From: Pieris napi
Lineage: Eukaryota > Arthropoda > Insecta > Lepidoptera > Pieridae
Assembly: GCF_905475465.1 (NCBI RefSeq)
Contig: NC_062244.1
Coordinates: 2,988,501 to 3,052,500, forward strand
Reading direction: 5' to 3'
Length of the DNA stretch: 64,000 nt
Positions 10,943 to 21,916 of this stretch are shown in pieces. How positions within the stretch are numbered: position 1 is the stretch's first letter; each line of letters begins with the position of its first letter. The notes beneath the pieces are model-generated. The model saw only the letters and a list, made by a program, of their open reading frames with translations. It did no database searches and was not told where the DNA came from. Both the position numbers and the translations under genes were made by a program.

Positions 10943-11338
10943 TTTTAAGAAAAAATATTTATTACAATTAATTAAAAAAAAGTTTAAATTTATATTCTTT
11001 ACTTACTTACTAATTCAATATAATTTTCTTTTGTTTTCAATTAAAATCTTTATCAACTTAAAATTACTTAAATCTATTTTACACAATACACAGTCAAACG
11101 GAAATAAAATGGGACAGGTTGGAATGCGAAGAGGTTTACTCACATAAGTCTGCAACCCATTTCTTCTATTTATAACTGCTTCTGCTTCTTTCACTTTTTA
11201 CCTTTTACCGTCGAATTACGCGATCAATAATGACTTATTTGTTTGGTCGTAAAATATCCGTTTAATGCGTAAAAACACACGCGCAACCCTACACTCAGAC
11301 TGATTTTAAGTCTTCACAGGCACAGGATCACGACGGAT

Positions 11339-11356
11339 ATCCTACCGGCTGCGCCA
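11339..11356 (-). other. primer binding site (tRNA-Ser type)
   Basis: Immediately after the 5' LTR on the minus strand the sequence reads TGGCGCAGCCGGTAGGAT, with its first T shared with the LTR end. This is complementary to the 3' end of insect serine tRNAs (ATCCTACCGGCTGCGCCA). Confidence 0.75.
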
Positions 11357-11650
11357 GTCAAATCGCGACGGTTATCAAAGGTTTTTTTAAAAAGGAAAAC
11401 TTTATTAAGTAAATTACACTTAATATTCTTAACTTATAGTCGATACGAGACTCTTATTCTAAGTTGGTCGATGTTAGACCCTATCACTATGGTGGTCGAT
11501 ATTAGACTACTTTTAATATAATTATAATCTTACAGCTAAAACCCCTTACATGATAACTTTGATTCGTAGAACACAATGGAATAATAAGACTAAGCATTGA
11601 TTGCATTAACGCTTACGGTGCTATTTGGGTATCTGTGTGACATTGTAACT
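11356..11650 (-). repeat. errantivirus 5' LTR
   Basis: The copy at the provirus 5' end, same length and apparently the same sequence as the 3' LTR. It should carry the promoter, but I cannot place the start site. Confidence 0.92.
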
Positions 11651-12034
11651 ACCTTGATACTAATAGGGCATCATAACAAAGTTGTAATTAAATTAAACCT
11701 CTTCCAACGAGGTTTTAAGAGCTGCTTAATGAAACGTAACAAGCGTCTACGGCTTACCAATTAATTGCATTAACTCCACATAAAAACTATTATTTAACAT
11801 CTACGTGTATGTTCATACAGATTCGTAAATTATAGGAATTTTAATAACTCTCTAGTACTATTTTTTTTTTTGCAATTATTAAATTACAAATTCACTCAAA
11901 AGGTCGAGTCGAGACAGAGCGTGACGTGACCGTATGTCAAATAGAGTCGTCATAGAACTGAGTCTTTATTCCATCTTACTCCAAAATCACTCATTAAAAA
12001 GTTCATAAAGCATCCAAATTCAAAATCCAAGTTA

Positions 12035-12456
12035 GGGAACGCACCCATACTACGTGACCCGTTTAGGGGGGGAGCGGAGTCTTTAAAATACTACGGTCAG
12101 TCACAGGAGCGGGGGGTTGGCTCAGTGGTTTTCGTCACGTAGTCGATTTTACTTAGATAAATCTCCTATTTTTTCGACCTATATTCGAATATAGCGCGCA
12201 GTGTTTAGCGCTTTGTAAACTTACAGTTGGTTGCGCTGACGCACATATTATGAAGAAGAGTAAGATAAAGACGAGTATGAGCCAAATTTTTTTTTTTAAA
12301 TTTTTGCCTGTGAAATGATAAAAATCATAATTATGAATTACTACGTGAAAACTAAAGGGGGAGAGGGGGGTCTTGGCATATACTACGAGTGGTCACCGAG
12401 GGGTGGGAGGGGTCGAAAAAACTAAAAACTAGGTCACGTAGTATGGGTACGTTCCC
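12035..12456. mobile_element. Harbinger-like MITE, TSD TTA
   Basis: Inverted ends GGGAACGCACCCATACTACG and (reverse complement of the right end) GGGAACGTACCCATACTACG bound 422 bp. TTA flanks both sides (12032-12034, 12457-12459). The interior has G-rich tracts (GGGGGGAGCGG, GGGAGAGGGGGG) and no ORF. Confidence 0.85.
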
Positions 12457-12807
12457 TTATGTGCGGCAAAATAAGCACGAATGTAAACATTATCGATATT
12501 AATTGTTGGACATAAAACACTGAAGGTTTTGTTGTTAAAGTTCTATTAATGACTATAGATTTCTTGCAGCATTATCCTAGTCTACCAGGTATTTTCTAAT
12601 GAAATAATTAAAATTAGTAATTAGAGAACAAAATCTATAGGTAAAATATTCAGCAAAAAAATTATTGATTAGCTTTGCTTAAAAGTAAATCCTACATGTC
12701 TTAAAATATATGTAGAAAATGAAAAAATATCTCCCTAACTCTTCAAACAATCATTCTTCACTTAAAGTGTCATACTTTTTTATTAAATAAACAGTGTATC
12801 AATATAC

Positions 12808-12937
12808 CTTGAAGAATCCATGATTGAATAGGCCCATTTGTATTCTTGGTATTCCATGTTCGCCCCCACTTGCGCCATTGTTCTTCCTAAAAGCCTAGTT
12901 ATCCACTGGTCACAGCTGGGACGCTCTATGGATCCCT
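12808..12937 (-). other. candidate exon of an unidentified minus-strand gene
   Basis: A GC-richer 130-bp island in very AT-rich DNA is bounded on the minus strand by a good acceptor (TTTGTTCATAG) and a donor (CAAG|GTATAT). One frame is open throughout (42 codons), with ATGs at its middle; I recognise no protein in it. A possible upstream first exon ends near 14500 (CTG|GTCAGT). If this is a real gene its downstream exons lie beyond the provirus or outside the window. It may equally be a non-coding RNA exon. Confidence 0.35.
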
Positions 12938-14720
12938 CTATGAACAAATTCAAATTTAATTAACATATATAAAATGTATACAAATATTTGTTTTTGTTTA
13001 AAGGAGCAGTTTTATATTTTACTGATTTGGTTCTGTGACATTAATATTAAAGAAAAACCACAAATAACTAAGCCTATCATCTGTCATCAATGTATTGAAT
13101 GCTGTGTGCACTGAAGTTTTTACGAAAAATTGCCTCTCCCTTAAAGGTGATGTTTATGTTTGAGTTTTCAAAGTCAAGTACTAATCTACAGCACATACCA
13201 TCATTTTACTGCTGCTTTTGTAGGATGAAATAACTGCAAATACCGTTTATGTTTGCTCATAGTCAAAACTGCCCATTAATTTGTTTAACTGATTAAAACT
13301 CTTATAATGTTAAAATAATTGTAGTTGTAAAATTTATTTCTAATTTAAAAATAGCTAAAATAAGAATTTAATTAGTCTAAAACATTTAGTTTATACATAA
13401 AACTATAACTGTTTTGTCTAAAACTCCTAAATAATTGATAAATAAAAATGCTGGATAAATATGATAAAAGCATAGTCTTCATTTTATTCTAATTCCTAAA
13501 CTAAAACAGGAATTCCAACAATACTTATAATAAATTCTCTTTCCTAATAATAAACAGATTTTGTAATGTTAAATAACAAAATTAATATCTCATAACAATC
13601 ACTAGGCAATACCAAAACAATATAACTGAAATTCATAACAAGGAAATATAAACAGTGTTTCATTAAGTCATCTCTGCTAAGAACTCACATTTATTAACAA
13701 AACATTACATCAATTTGTTACTTATCAATTTAAGCAAAGTATATAATTATTTCAATGTTTGATTATTTTAAATTTCAAAAGCTTAAAAATACTATTTTTG
13801 CATGAAATGGTGAATGAGTATAATAGATTCTATTTAGTTTATGACTCTAGTCCTTCTAGTTAGGGTTAGAACTTTAATGATTCTGTTATAAGGAATTTCC
13901 TATGCAATTATTGAACCAATATGAGAAGTAACATGTATTTAAAGTAATCAAATTGAAAAATAAGAATATTTAAAGTCTCTGTTTAATTTTTAAAACTTTC
14001 TCATGATTTTATATTCAATAGTACCATTTAAGTATATTTAGCTGTATCATTTAATAAAAATGAAAAATATGTTTTATTTGTTTAGTTAAAAATAAGTTTA
14101 TATAACATAAATTTGTTTGGTCTCTTCAAAATTTATTACAAATCTTATATTTGGGTCAATTATTACTATTGGTAATTGCTTTCAACATGGTGAACGAAGG
14201 TTTCAATTAAACTGGCCCTTCTTTTAACATTTTAAAATAACAAAACAATGAACAAAGTACAGAGAAAAATAGGTACCGAAATAAGTAGAGCACGAATATC
14301 ATTCACAATTTGAAGTGAAAGGAAACTACAATGTACTTTCAATAATATGTAACAATCGAACTGAGATAAATAAGAAAGTATTGTGTGATAGAATAGGCTA
14401 TAGTAGTATATATAAACAAAATATTAAATAAAAACAATAAAATTATTAGAAAGCAAACCAAATACACGGAAGTATGTAAAAGTATAAAAAAATACTGACC
14501 AGACAAGAGGGCCGTTGATTTTCAAAGCACTTATTCGTCACTTAATTCCATGCTTAGTAATGAATTCATAAGTGATAATAAATTTAAGAAAAAATCATAT
14601 AGAAAATATTTACTCTTATTACTCCTACCCTACCCTACGCTTGTCGATCGACAGCCATAGTAACCATAGACAACATCATAACAATAAACGAAAACTATGT
14701 AAGATTTATGACAGTTAAGC
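12938..14720. other. AT-rich non-coding DNA (possible intron plus promoter region)
   Basis: No coding exon is visible. Bases about 14500-14640 could be the untranslated first exon of the gene suggested by the island at 12808-12937. Otherwise nothing is recognised. Confidence 0.35.
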
Positions 14721-14722
14721 GC

Positions 14723-15850
14723 TTATTACACTACGCGATATTCAGACAGTCTTACTAAGATTTAGCATAATGTAATAAGAGTTAGCAAGTTAGCCTGTCT
14801 AATTAGACTGACCGAATGGGTTCGGCGGTGCTTACTTGCTTACTTGCTGAATATCGCGTAGTGTAATAAGACTTAGCACGCTTAACCGTTCAGTCAGCGC
14901 GTGGCAGCCGCAGAGCAAAGACGTTCGTACATGTTTGTTTTCTATGGCCGCGTGCACCATGGCGTGTTCGCAAGAAAAAAAAGTACTTTTCAATATTATC
15001 AATTTGTACCGAGACATGCCATATTTATGGCTGAATTATTGATTGATTTATTAATAATTGATTTATTGATGACCTTAGGTCTTGATAGGAGTTGCCCGTA
15101 ATCTTAAAGTAACTACCAATCTTTGTTTAGCACTGACACTTTGTCTAAGAACCGTATCTTCTTTTTGAATGTATGGAGTAACTAATTTCAATAGACATTC
15201 AAACTCGGCAACTCCTACTCTAAGGTAGTTTCTTAAGTCACATGGTTCCAACACACTCAGTATTTGCATATTTGATAATTTTTCGCGCGTTATGAAAAAT
15301 TGATGAGAATGAAATTTTACGATGCGCGCGCACCGTGACACAAAATTAACAGAATGAAGTTGCCCACGGAAGATGCTACGGCATTGGACATAATTTAAAA
15401 ACAACATTCGAATAATAATATAATTTATGTTAGACTTAATGTAAGAGAATAATAATAAATATTCATTTATTTAATTTTTCAAATGTAAACTGAACTTTAT
15501 TGACTATAATGACTCCTTTTCCAGTCTTTGATTATTTAATTGTAATTAATTATTTGTATGCAATCAAAAACTATTTTTAATAATGCCAAAGAAGTATAAC
15601 TTCTTACGCGTGTACATAAGTACACGCACCCTTTTTTTGTATTTAAATTAATAGACGCGGCAAGAGCTATGGCGATTTTCTGGTGCTTTGAAAGTTTTCC
15701 CATCGCGAGACAACCGTCACCGACTACGTACGCTTTGCAAATAAGTAAAATGAGTTAGCTTGCGGTATTCAGTCCAGTGTAATAGCGAGCTTGACTAGTT
15801 AGATTTTAAGACAGTCTTACTAAGACTGTCTGAATATCGTGTAGTGTAAT
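14723..15850. mobile_element. decayed PIF/Harbinger element(s), nested
   Basis: The motif TTATTACACTACGCGATATT opens the left end (14723). A perfect 23-bp inverted partner lies at 14847-14869, and a related inverted end (GTCTGAATATCGTGTAGTGT) at about 15828-15847. This suggests either a short MITE (14723-14869) plus a longer element sharing ends, or one element with rearranged termini. A transposase fragment on the minus strand and the right end of another MITE family (15585-15640) lie within. The target duplication is not clear. Confidence 0.65.
15075..15407 (-). pseudogene. Harbinger (HARBI1-like) transposase fragment
   Basis: The C-terminal half of this 110-codon frame matches the region before the nuclease domain of Harbinger transposases: YLRVGVAEFECLL, then a stretch ending SAKQRLVVTLRLRAT. 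The DDE catalytic residues are absent and the frame stops at once, so it is a relic. Confidence 0.7.
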
Positions 15851-15852
15851 AA

Positions 15853-16165
15853 GCCCATTAACAATCCTAGAACTCCATAGAGAAGTTTGAAACACAACAA
15901 TTGGCCGTAGTTATAACCTATAGTGGGAAAAAAATTAAGGTGACAATTGACAATTAAAGACGAAAGTGACAGTTAATGTCTTATACCTCTACAGTCTACT
16001 CTATATATGTTTAATGTTATATTATATGTGTATGTATTTGAAATTGTACATGTTGAATTCATTATTCAATAATCAATTGACAATTCTGCAGAACAAGTAA
16101 CTTAATTTGTAAGCAATAATAAACTTTAAAAATAATCATTACACGTAAAATATTATTTCTTTACA
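15853..16165 (+). promoter_or_regulatory. 5' flank of the mL63 gene
   Basis: About 310 bp of AT-rich DNA between the Harbinger remnant and the mL63 start. It must contain promoter and 5' UTR, but I cannot point to a TATA box or initiator. The ATG context (TTTACAATG) is acceptable. Confidence 0.35.
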
Positions 16166-16583
16166 ATGAAGTTATCGGTAGTTTTGCTGCGTCGTAATCT
16201 TTTACCAAATGGTCACTTATTTAGAGGAAAAGATCGATTGGTTAAAAAAGTAGAACTTAAACATCTTCGTAAACTTCAACGTGATTTAGAAATTGAAGAA
16301 CAAAACATGTATTATCTTCGCCACCCCTATCTGACCGAGGTAAGTAGTAATGCACACAGCATTCTATAAAAACCTTATTATTTTAATCTATCTTAATCCA
16401 TGTAGGTATATTTTTATGAATGTTTACTGATTGCAGGCTGAAAGTGCTGGTCATTCTAAAGCTTTAGGCAAACAAGTTGCAAGGCAAGAAAGGCTTGTTG
16501 ACTCAACAAGGAGAATGTTCAAAAATGATGTTACCCTGTATGAGAGGTTAAATCATCTGAGAGTTAAAGAATCTTGGGATTAG
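16166..16583 (+). CDS. MRPL57: mitochondrial large ribosomal subunit protein mL63
   Basis: Two exons, 16166-16339 and 16437-16583, join in phase 0 through GAG|GTAAGT and TTGCAG|GCT to give 106 residues, close to the usual ~100 for mL63. The product is basic. It carries the family's LEIEEQN motif followed by YY.R.PYLT, and the C-terminal LNHLRV..SW ending, equivalent to the vertebrate LDHLNV..KW end. mL63 is a metazoan-specific component of the large mitoribosomal subunit. An AATAAA signal lies near 16751. The gene is compact and intact. Confidence 0.88.
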
Positions 16584-17585
16584 TCTTTTAGAATGTTGTT
16601 CTAGATTAGCGTTTAGGTAACTTAAAATATACAATTTTCGTTAAATGCTTTTTATTTCTTTTTTGTAACTTAACTCAGGTAATAAGGTATTAGGTTTATA
16701 GTTTTGGTAACTTTCACTTGTTCTCTGTACTTATCTGTTTATATTTTGGCAATAAAAAAGAATTGCCTGCAACTGTTATATCATATTAATAATATCTATT
16801 CTATCAAAAATGGCTAGTGAGATATCTTGATACTATAATAAATTAATTTTAAACAAATTGCTGTTTAATAGTGTGAAGCTTATAAAAGAAAAACATACAG
16901 GTATATAATTATATATATATATTTTATTTTTGTTGTTTTTCTTGTTACTAACAAGCATATTAAAAGTATGAAATAGCAACTTCTTTAGGTTTACATCAAA
17001 GCTTTAGCACACATTTTACTTTTCAAAGCAATTAAATCTAAGAAATGGTTTAACTAAGTAGACTTCTTATAAGTTAGTGAGAAAATTAAATTTTTACATG
17101 ATCATAGCTCCTTAAACTCTGTATAAACCAAATATTCAATGAATAAAAAAATAAAGTAACTTTTTCAACTAAAACTAAGGTCTAAAAAACCTTTAATTAT
17201 TAGTAACCAAAATATCAATTATGTTTTTCTTACTCAGCACAAACAATTTGTGCCAAATACAAAAAGTTTATAATTTTGTAGTTTGCACAAAGGCGGTATT
17301 TCATAAATCACAGATTGTTTTTAATACAATTTTTCATATAAAGTAAATATTTTGTACTATACAAACCTAATATGCAGTTAATTTATTAGCATTGATAATG
17401 CTTTATTTCTATTTAGTTAATATAATGTCTATTGCAGAACAGATCTTTGATTTTTAAGTACACAGTTCAACTTTAAAAAGCAAGTTAAACTAAAGCATTT
17501 ATAAAAAAATCCATTCTCTGTATAAAATTGAAATTTGTTTACACAATACTGACATGTTTTACTAACTATTGTATCTTAAACATAA
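16584..17585. other. 3' flanks of mL63 (+) and AIFM3 (-)
   Basis: AT-rich DNA between two convergent genes, holding the mL63 3' UTR and presumably the AIFM3 3' UTR. An (AT)n-rich tract lies around 16905-16925. No further gene seen. Confidence 0.5.
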
Positions 17586-20500
17586 CTAGTTAATAGTTGT
17601 GGTCCAAGCAAAGGAATCACTTTCAAGGTCTTTCTTGTAAATAGATTTACCTTGATGAAGTAACTCAGCAAATTGCGACACTACTGGATCCCTCATGCAA
17701 GACGCAACAGATATAACCTTATCCGACTTATCAAAAAAGAATATAACAAATTTAAGCTCTGCAACATTGCCTTCTATTAAAGAACTAACTGGTCTTCCAC
17801 AACCAGCATATCTAATTGATTTTCCAAAAAGCATTGTCCAGAAATAGGGAACAGTATGCAAAGGTGTTTCCCTTTTTAATATGTTTTTGGCTGCCACTAG
17901 ACCATGGTATTGAGACAAACCAATATGCCCAATGGACATCTGATCATTATTATTGGCGAAAACGGGAGCGTGAGCTATGTCGCCACCCGCATAAACATTT
18001 TTTATGTTAGTCTCAAGTTTATCATTGACAATGACAGCACCATTGGGTAATAAGTTAATACCACTGTCCTTAATAAAATCTGTGTAATATGTTGTGCCTA
18101 TTCCCAAAACCAACATATCTGCTGGTAATATTTCCCCATTTTCAAGTTCTACAGATTTCAGAACTCCATTTTCGCCATTACATTTCACAACTGTTGTTTT
18201 AAAATGAAACTTTACATTATTATTTTCGAATAGAGTTTGTAAGCTTTTGCCTATGTCTGTACCAAATATTTGACCTAGTGGTGCTGTATCCTTGCCAATA
18301 ACAGTCATCGACTTGGCCTTGGAAACGCAAGAGGACGCGACTTCTAAACCTATGAAACTTAAGCCCAGTACCACAACGTCTTTCTCCTTATCTGACCCTA
18401 ATTGATTGAGAATGTTCATAGCATCGTCGAAATTACGGACCGTGAATATATTGCTTAACTCAATGCCAGGAATGATAGGAACTCGTGGTTTAGATCCAGT
18501 CGCTAAATACAGAGCACTATAGGTAAGTTTACTTCCGTCGCTGAGCTCAACCATTCTTTCTTCCGTGTTAACTTTCGTAGCTTCTACTCCCTTGAGGACT
18601 TCAATATTGGCTTCTTCGTAGTACTGTTGATTTCTTGCCTGTAGTTTCTCAATATCTGTAGCAGTGCCAATCTTTGAAACTTTGACCCTATCATATGGGA
18701 GGTATTTTTCTTTGCAGACAAGGGTGATACGGCCCTTAAAACCTTCACTTCTTAGTGTTTCAACACAGGTGGCGCCAGATGGACCACCTCCCACAACAAC
18801 AACCGCAGTACTGTCGCATGGTGATGCTATTCCTATTTCTTTCACTCGTTTGTTGGATTTCAGATCGGCTAATTTCGCTCGTACCTGTAATGTAATTTGA
18901 AATAATTATGAAAATCAATTTATTACGATTTTTGGAATTATTGTGCTTTCATTAACATGGAATTGAATAAGAACATCTACATCTTTTGATCTGAATTTTA
19001 CAAGATCATGTTGGTAGAAAATAACATTATAATTTTCCTTGCATTTAATAACTATCTCTACTATATAATATGTTGTATATGAAATGCATTTTTTATTTTT
19101 TAGTAAGTTAGAAGTTGAATTGGCCATTGCCCAAGTTTTATAAGTAACTTGACGGCCTTGTTACTCATGAAAAAGGAAGGTCATTTGAAGTGACCTCAGA
19201 ACTGAGGTCATCAAATCATAGGAAAATAGGTTTATGTAACAGCCAGTTAAATACTAGTTAACTTCTACACACTGATAACATCATCATTTTATTTGTCAAT
19301 ATTTATGATTTAATATCAAGCAATTTCTCATTTCATACATAACATGCCTCCTGTCATTAAAACCCCATAATAGTAGAAAAAAAACAAACCAAATATCACT
19401 GTGCGGTGTGGTTAGTTATATTTTGTAAAAAATTTAAACCACAATAAATTAGGAGTGGACAGGAAGTATGATAATGCACACTATATATTCTTTAAGTTTT
19501 ATTGTACCAATAAAATAATTCATGTTAAATGTTTTGTAGTTAAAAAACTTTTAGAAAACTCACAAATGGCCTTATTATTTTAATATGGAGACATTTCTAT
19601 CAGATTTTACAATTTAATGCCTTATACAATGTTCATCATCTATTGCTCATTATTTAAATTAACAATTTTTTTTTACTCTTTTCATATATCTAGTGAGTAT
19701 TTAAAAAAAAGTGTAGTTGAAAAACTATTGATAATTGAACAAATAATATTAAAAAGGCGATTTTTTTTTGTTAAGCTAAACATTGTTTTTTTTAGTAAAT
19801 TAAGCATAGATAAGTTTATGTAAAGTAAATATGCTTCAATTTATAAAATGTTTTACTCTTACTTTAAACTTCTATTAAAGCAAATTAATTACCAATTCTT
19901 AAACAAGCCTGGATGTGTTGCTTGGTGTAAATATAATTGAAATAATTGACTTATATTATAGGGTGACTCATTACAGTTTTACAAGACCATTATATTGGAA
20001 TAAAATGACATCATGGATGTTTTGCACAATGTATAACTATTAAGTTAATAAGGAATTTCTGATATGTATTAAAAACAAAATTAATTAAGCTACAAATATC
20101 TGATTATAATAAATTTATGTTTCATTCACAAATGATGAGAAAAACTTATTTTATTTTAAAAAACTAAGAATAGAATATAGGTTGAACAAAATCCATAATG
20201 ACAATGAACCATAAATCATGGTTAGTAACTGATTTTACAAGAATACAAATACCTTGATGGTTATATACACATACTTCCCATAAGATCTATGAAGGAATAT
20301 GGACCACAACTGTGTAAAAAATTTTAAATTAACTTTTTTATAACAAACCTTTACTTCTCCTTTGTCTGTAACAGTAACTTGATGACAAGGTAGTGAATCA
20401 AATCCAGGGAAATCTTCTATATCACCAGTTTTCAAATTGAAACATGCACCATGCCACGGACATCTCACTCTTCCATCACCAAGGGCTCCAGTATTCAATG

Positions 20501-20865
20501 GGGCACCATAGTGGGTACACTTAGGACCTACTGCACTAAATTCTCCTTTTTGTTTAACAAGAAGCACTTTACCATGTTCAGCTATGTCAAACACTTTCAT
20601 TTCATTTTCCTTCAAATCTGTTGATTGGCATACTATCGCCTCCACATACTCAACTTGCGAGTCAGTGCGCGATATGATACCATCTGCAAGACCAAACGTT
20701 TTAATTCTTCTAAAATTTACAAATAAGAAACTCTTCGAGTTAAAATTTGTCTACCTACAGATCGGTATTAAAATAAAATTGCATGTAAAAAAACTCACGT
20801 GAATCATTTTTAGATGAGGAACATTGTTGATTTGGAGAATATGATCTCGATTCAGAATTACCCAT
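17586..20865 (-). CDS. AIFM3: AIFM3-like Rieske and pyridine nucleotide-disulfide oxidoreductase
   Basis: Three coding exons (20799-20865, 20349-20683, 17586-18884) join in phase to 566 residues; human AIFM3 is about 600. Residues 35-134 form a Rieske [2Fe-2S] domain with ligands C78, H80, C97 and H100 (CTHYGAPL and CPWHGACF). An FAD Rossmann motif GGGPSG is at 166-171, ATGSKP at about 262-267, an NAD-binding motif GLSFIG at about 308-313 and AGGDIA at about 433-438. The third glycine-type position of the NAD motif is serine. The N-terminus MGNSES could be N-myristoylated, as proposed for AIF-like proteins (inference). Donors are GTGAGT and GTTTGT. An acceptor at 20894-20895 (TTTATTTCAG) shows at least one upstream 5' UTR exon. 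Family function is redox activity with a pro-apoptotic role at mitochondria in mammals. Confidence 0.92.
18915..19127 (-). other. 70-codon open frame inside the AIFM3 intron
   Basis: An ATG-initiated frame lies on the AIFM3 sense strand just upstream of its last exon. The peptide is unrecognised and lacks a splice donor in a useful place. I list it only as an unproven possibility of an intronic ORF. Confidence 0.1.
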
Positions 20866-21916
20866 TTTTCTTAGCTGTCGGTTTACCACTAAACCTGAAA
20901 TAAATTAGTAACTTATTGTTGAGGTTAGGAATATTTCTAATTTATTTATTATAAAAAGGTATTTAGTAATGCTATTATTTAAATAAACTTTTAAATGGCT
21001 CTATAGATATTTCGTAATTCGTATTGACTATGAAGGAAGCAGGAACTGGAGCGAAAGGATCACCTTGAGTAAAACGCAAAGCAGTTATAGTTGTACTGCG
21101 ACATCTATTGATAAACATTATTGCATTATTTCACAGACGGCAGACCGTCACGACAGAATAAAAGTTGATTGTACAATGGTCTTGCTCTTGCCAGTTAACG
21201 GCAGTTATTTATCAAATAAAAGATAAATCAAGATAAATCAAGCGTTTAAACCAGGCGAAATTTTACATAACTATGTCTTACATATTTTATTATAATTTTG
21301 ACTAGTTAATATTACAATCTTACCCTTGAAACGTTATAGTTAGTCTAAGTTTTCTTGAATGAGGGATGTAGGTTGGGACTTGGGAACCATACCGGTCTGA
21401 GAGGGTTGTCGGTTTCGCATTCAGATGAAGAATAAGGTTGTTCTTTGCAGATCTTGAGATTCAGGGTAAATTTCAGAGTTTAGTTTGAAACACAAGACAG
21501 TAAATCTCTAAATTGACTTGAAGATAACGAGACTTGTTAAAAAATGTATGGTCTGGTAACGAAAAGATACAGCTAGATATACTTGCCTAATGACTCAATA
21601 TCAAACCAAGGGATCAATCATCAAAATATTTTTTGTTCTATTTACTTCAATTAATTTATTTTTCAAGAAGAAACGGGATCCGTAGCTGCTTATCGTAATA
21701 TGTAATCTGTGTGGTATTTAATGCAAGAATAAAGATTATATTAAACTCCAATGTGTCTATGTTGTACCTGTCAACGATCTACTTATACGTACTGTGGTGA
21801 CTGATGAATGATGATTTTCTAATCACTAAATAAAGAATTGGAATTTGGTCGTCATGAACGTGGCTTGAGCGATGTGATGATTTTTATTTATTTAAAGTCC
21901 CAAAATAATTGTTGAA
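20866..21916. promoter_or_regulatory. divergent intergenic region, AIFM3 / OSBP
   Basis: About 1.05 kb separates the two start codons. It contains the AIFM3 5' UTR intron (acceptor at 20894) and presumably both promoters. No TATA box or CpG-rich core stands out. Confidence 0.5.

Larger units (their letters stand above)
7531..11650 (-). mobile_element. internally deleted errantivirus (Ty3/gypsy) provirus
   Basis: Two 295-bp direct repeats (7531-7825 and 11356-11650) that I read as identical bound the insertion. ACCT is duplicated on both flanks (7527-7530, 11651-11654), the 4-bp duplication expected of this group. Read on the minus strand, the order is 5' LTR, tRNA-Ser-type primer binding site, leader, integrase ORF, overlapping env ORF, polypurine tract, 3' LTR. 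At 4.12 kb it is far shorter than the roughly 7-kb family norm: gag, protease, reverse transcriptase and most of RNase H are missing. Matching LTRs indicate recent insertion, so it probably moved in its already deleted form using helper proteins. Confidence 0.93.
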
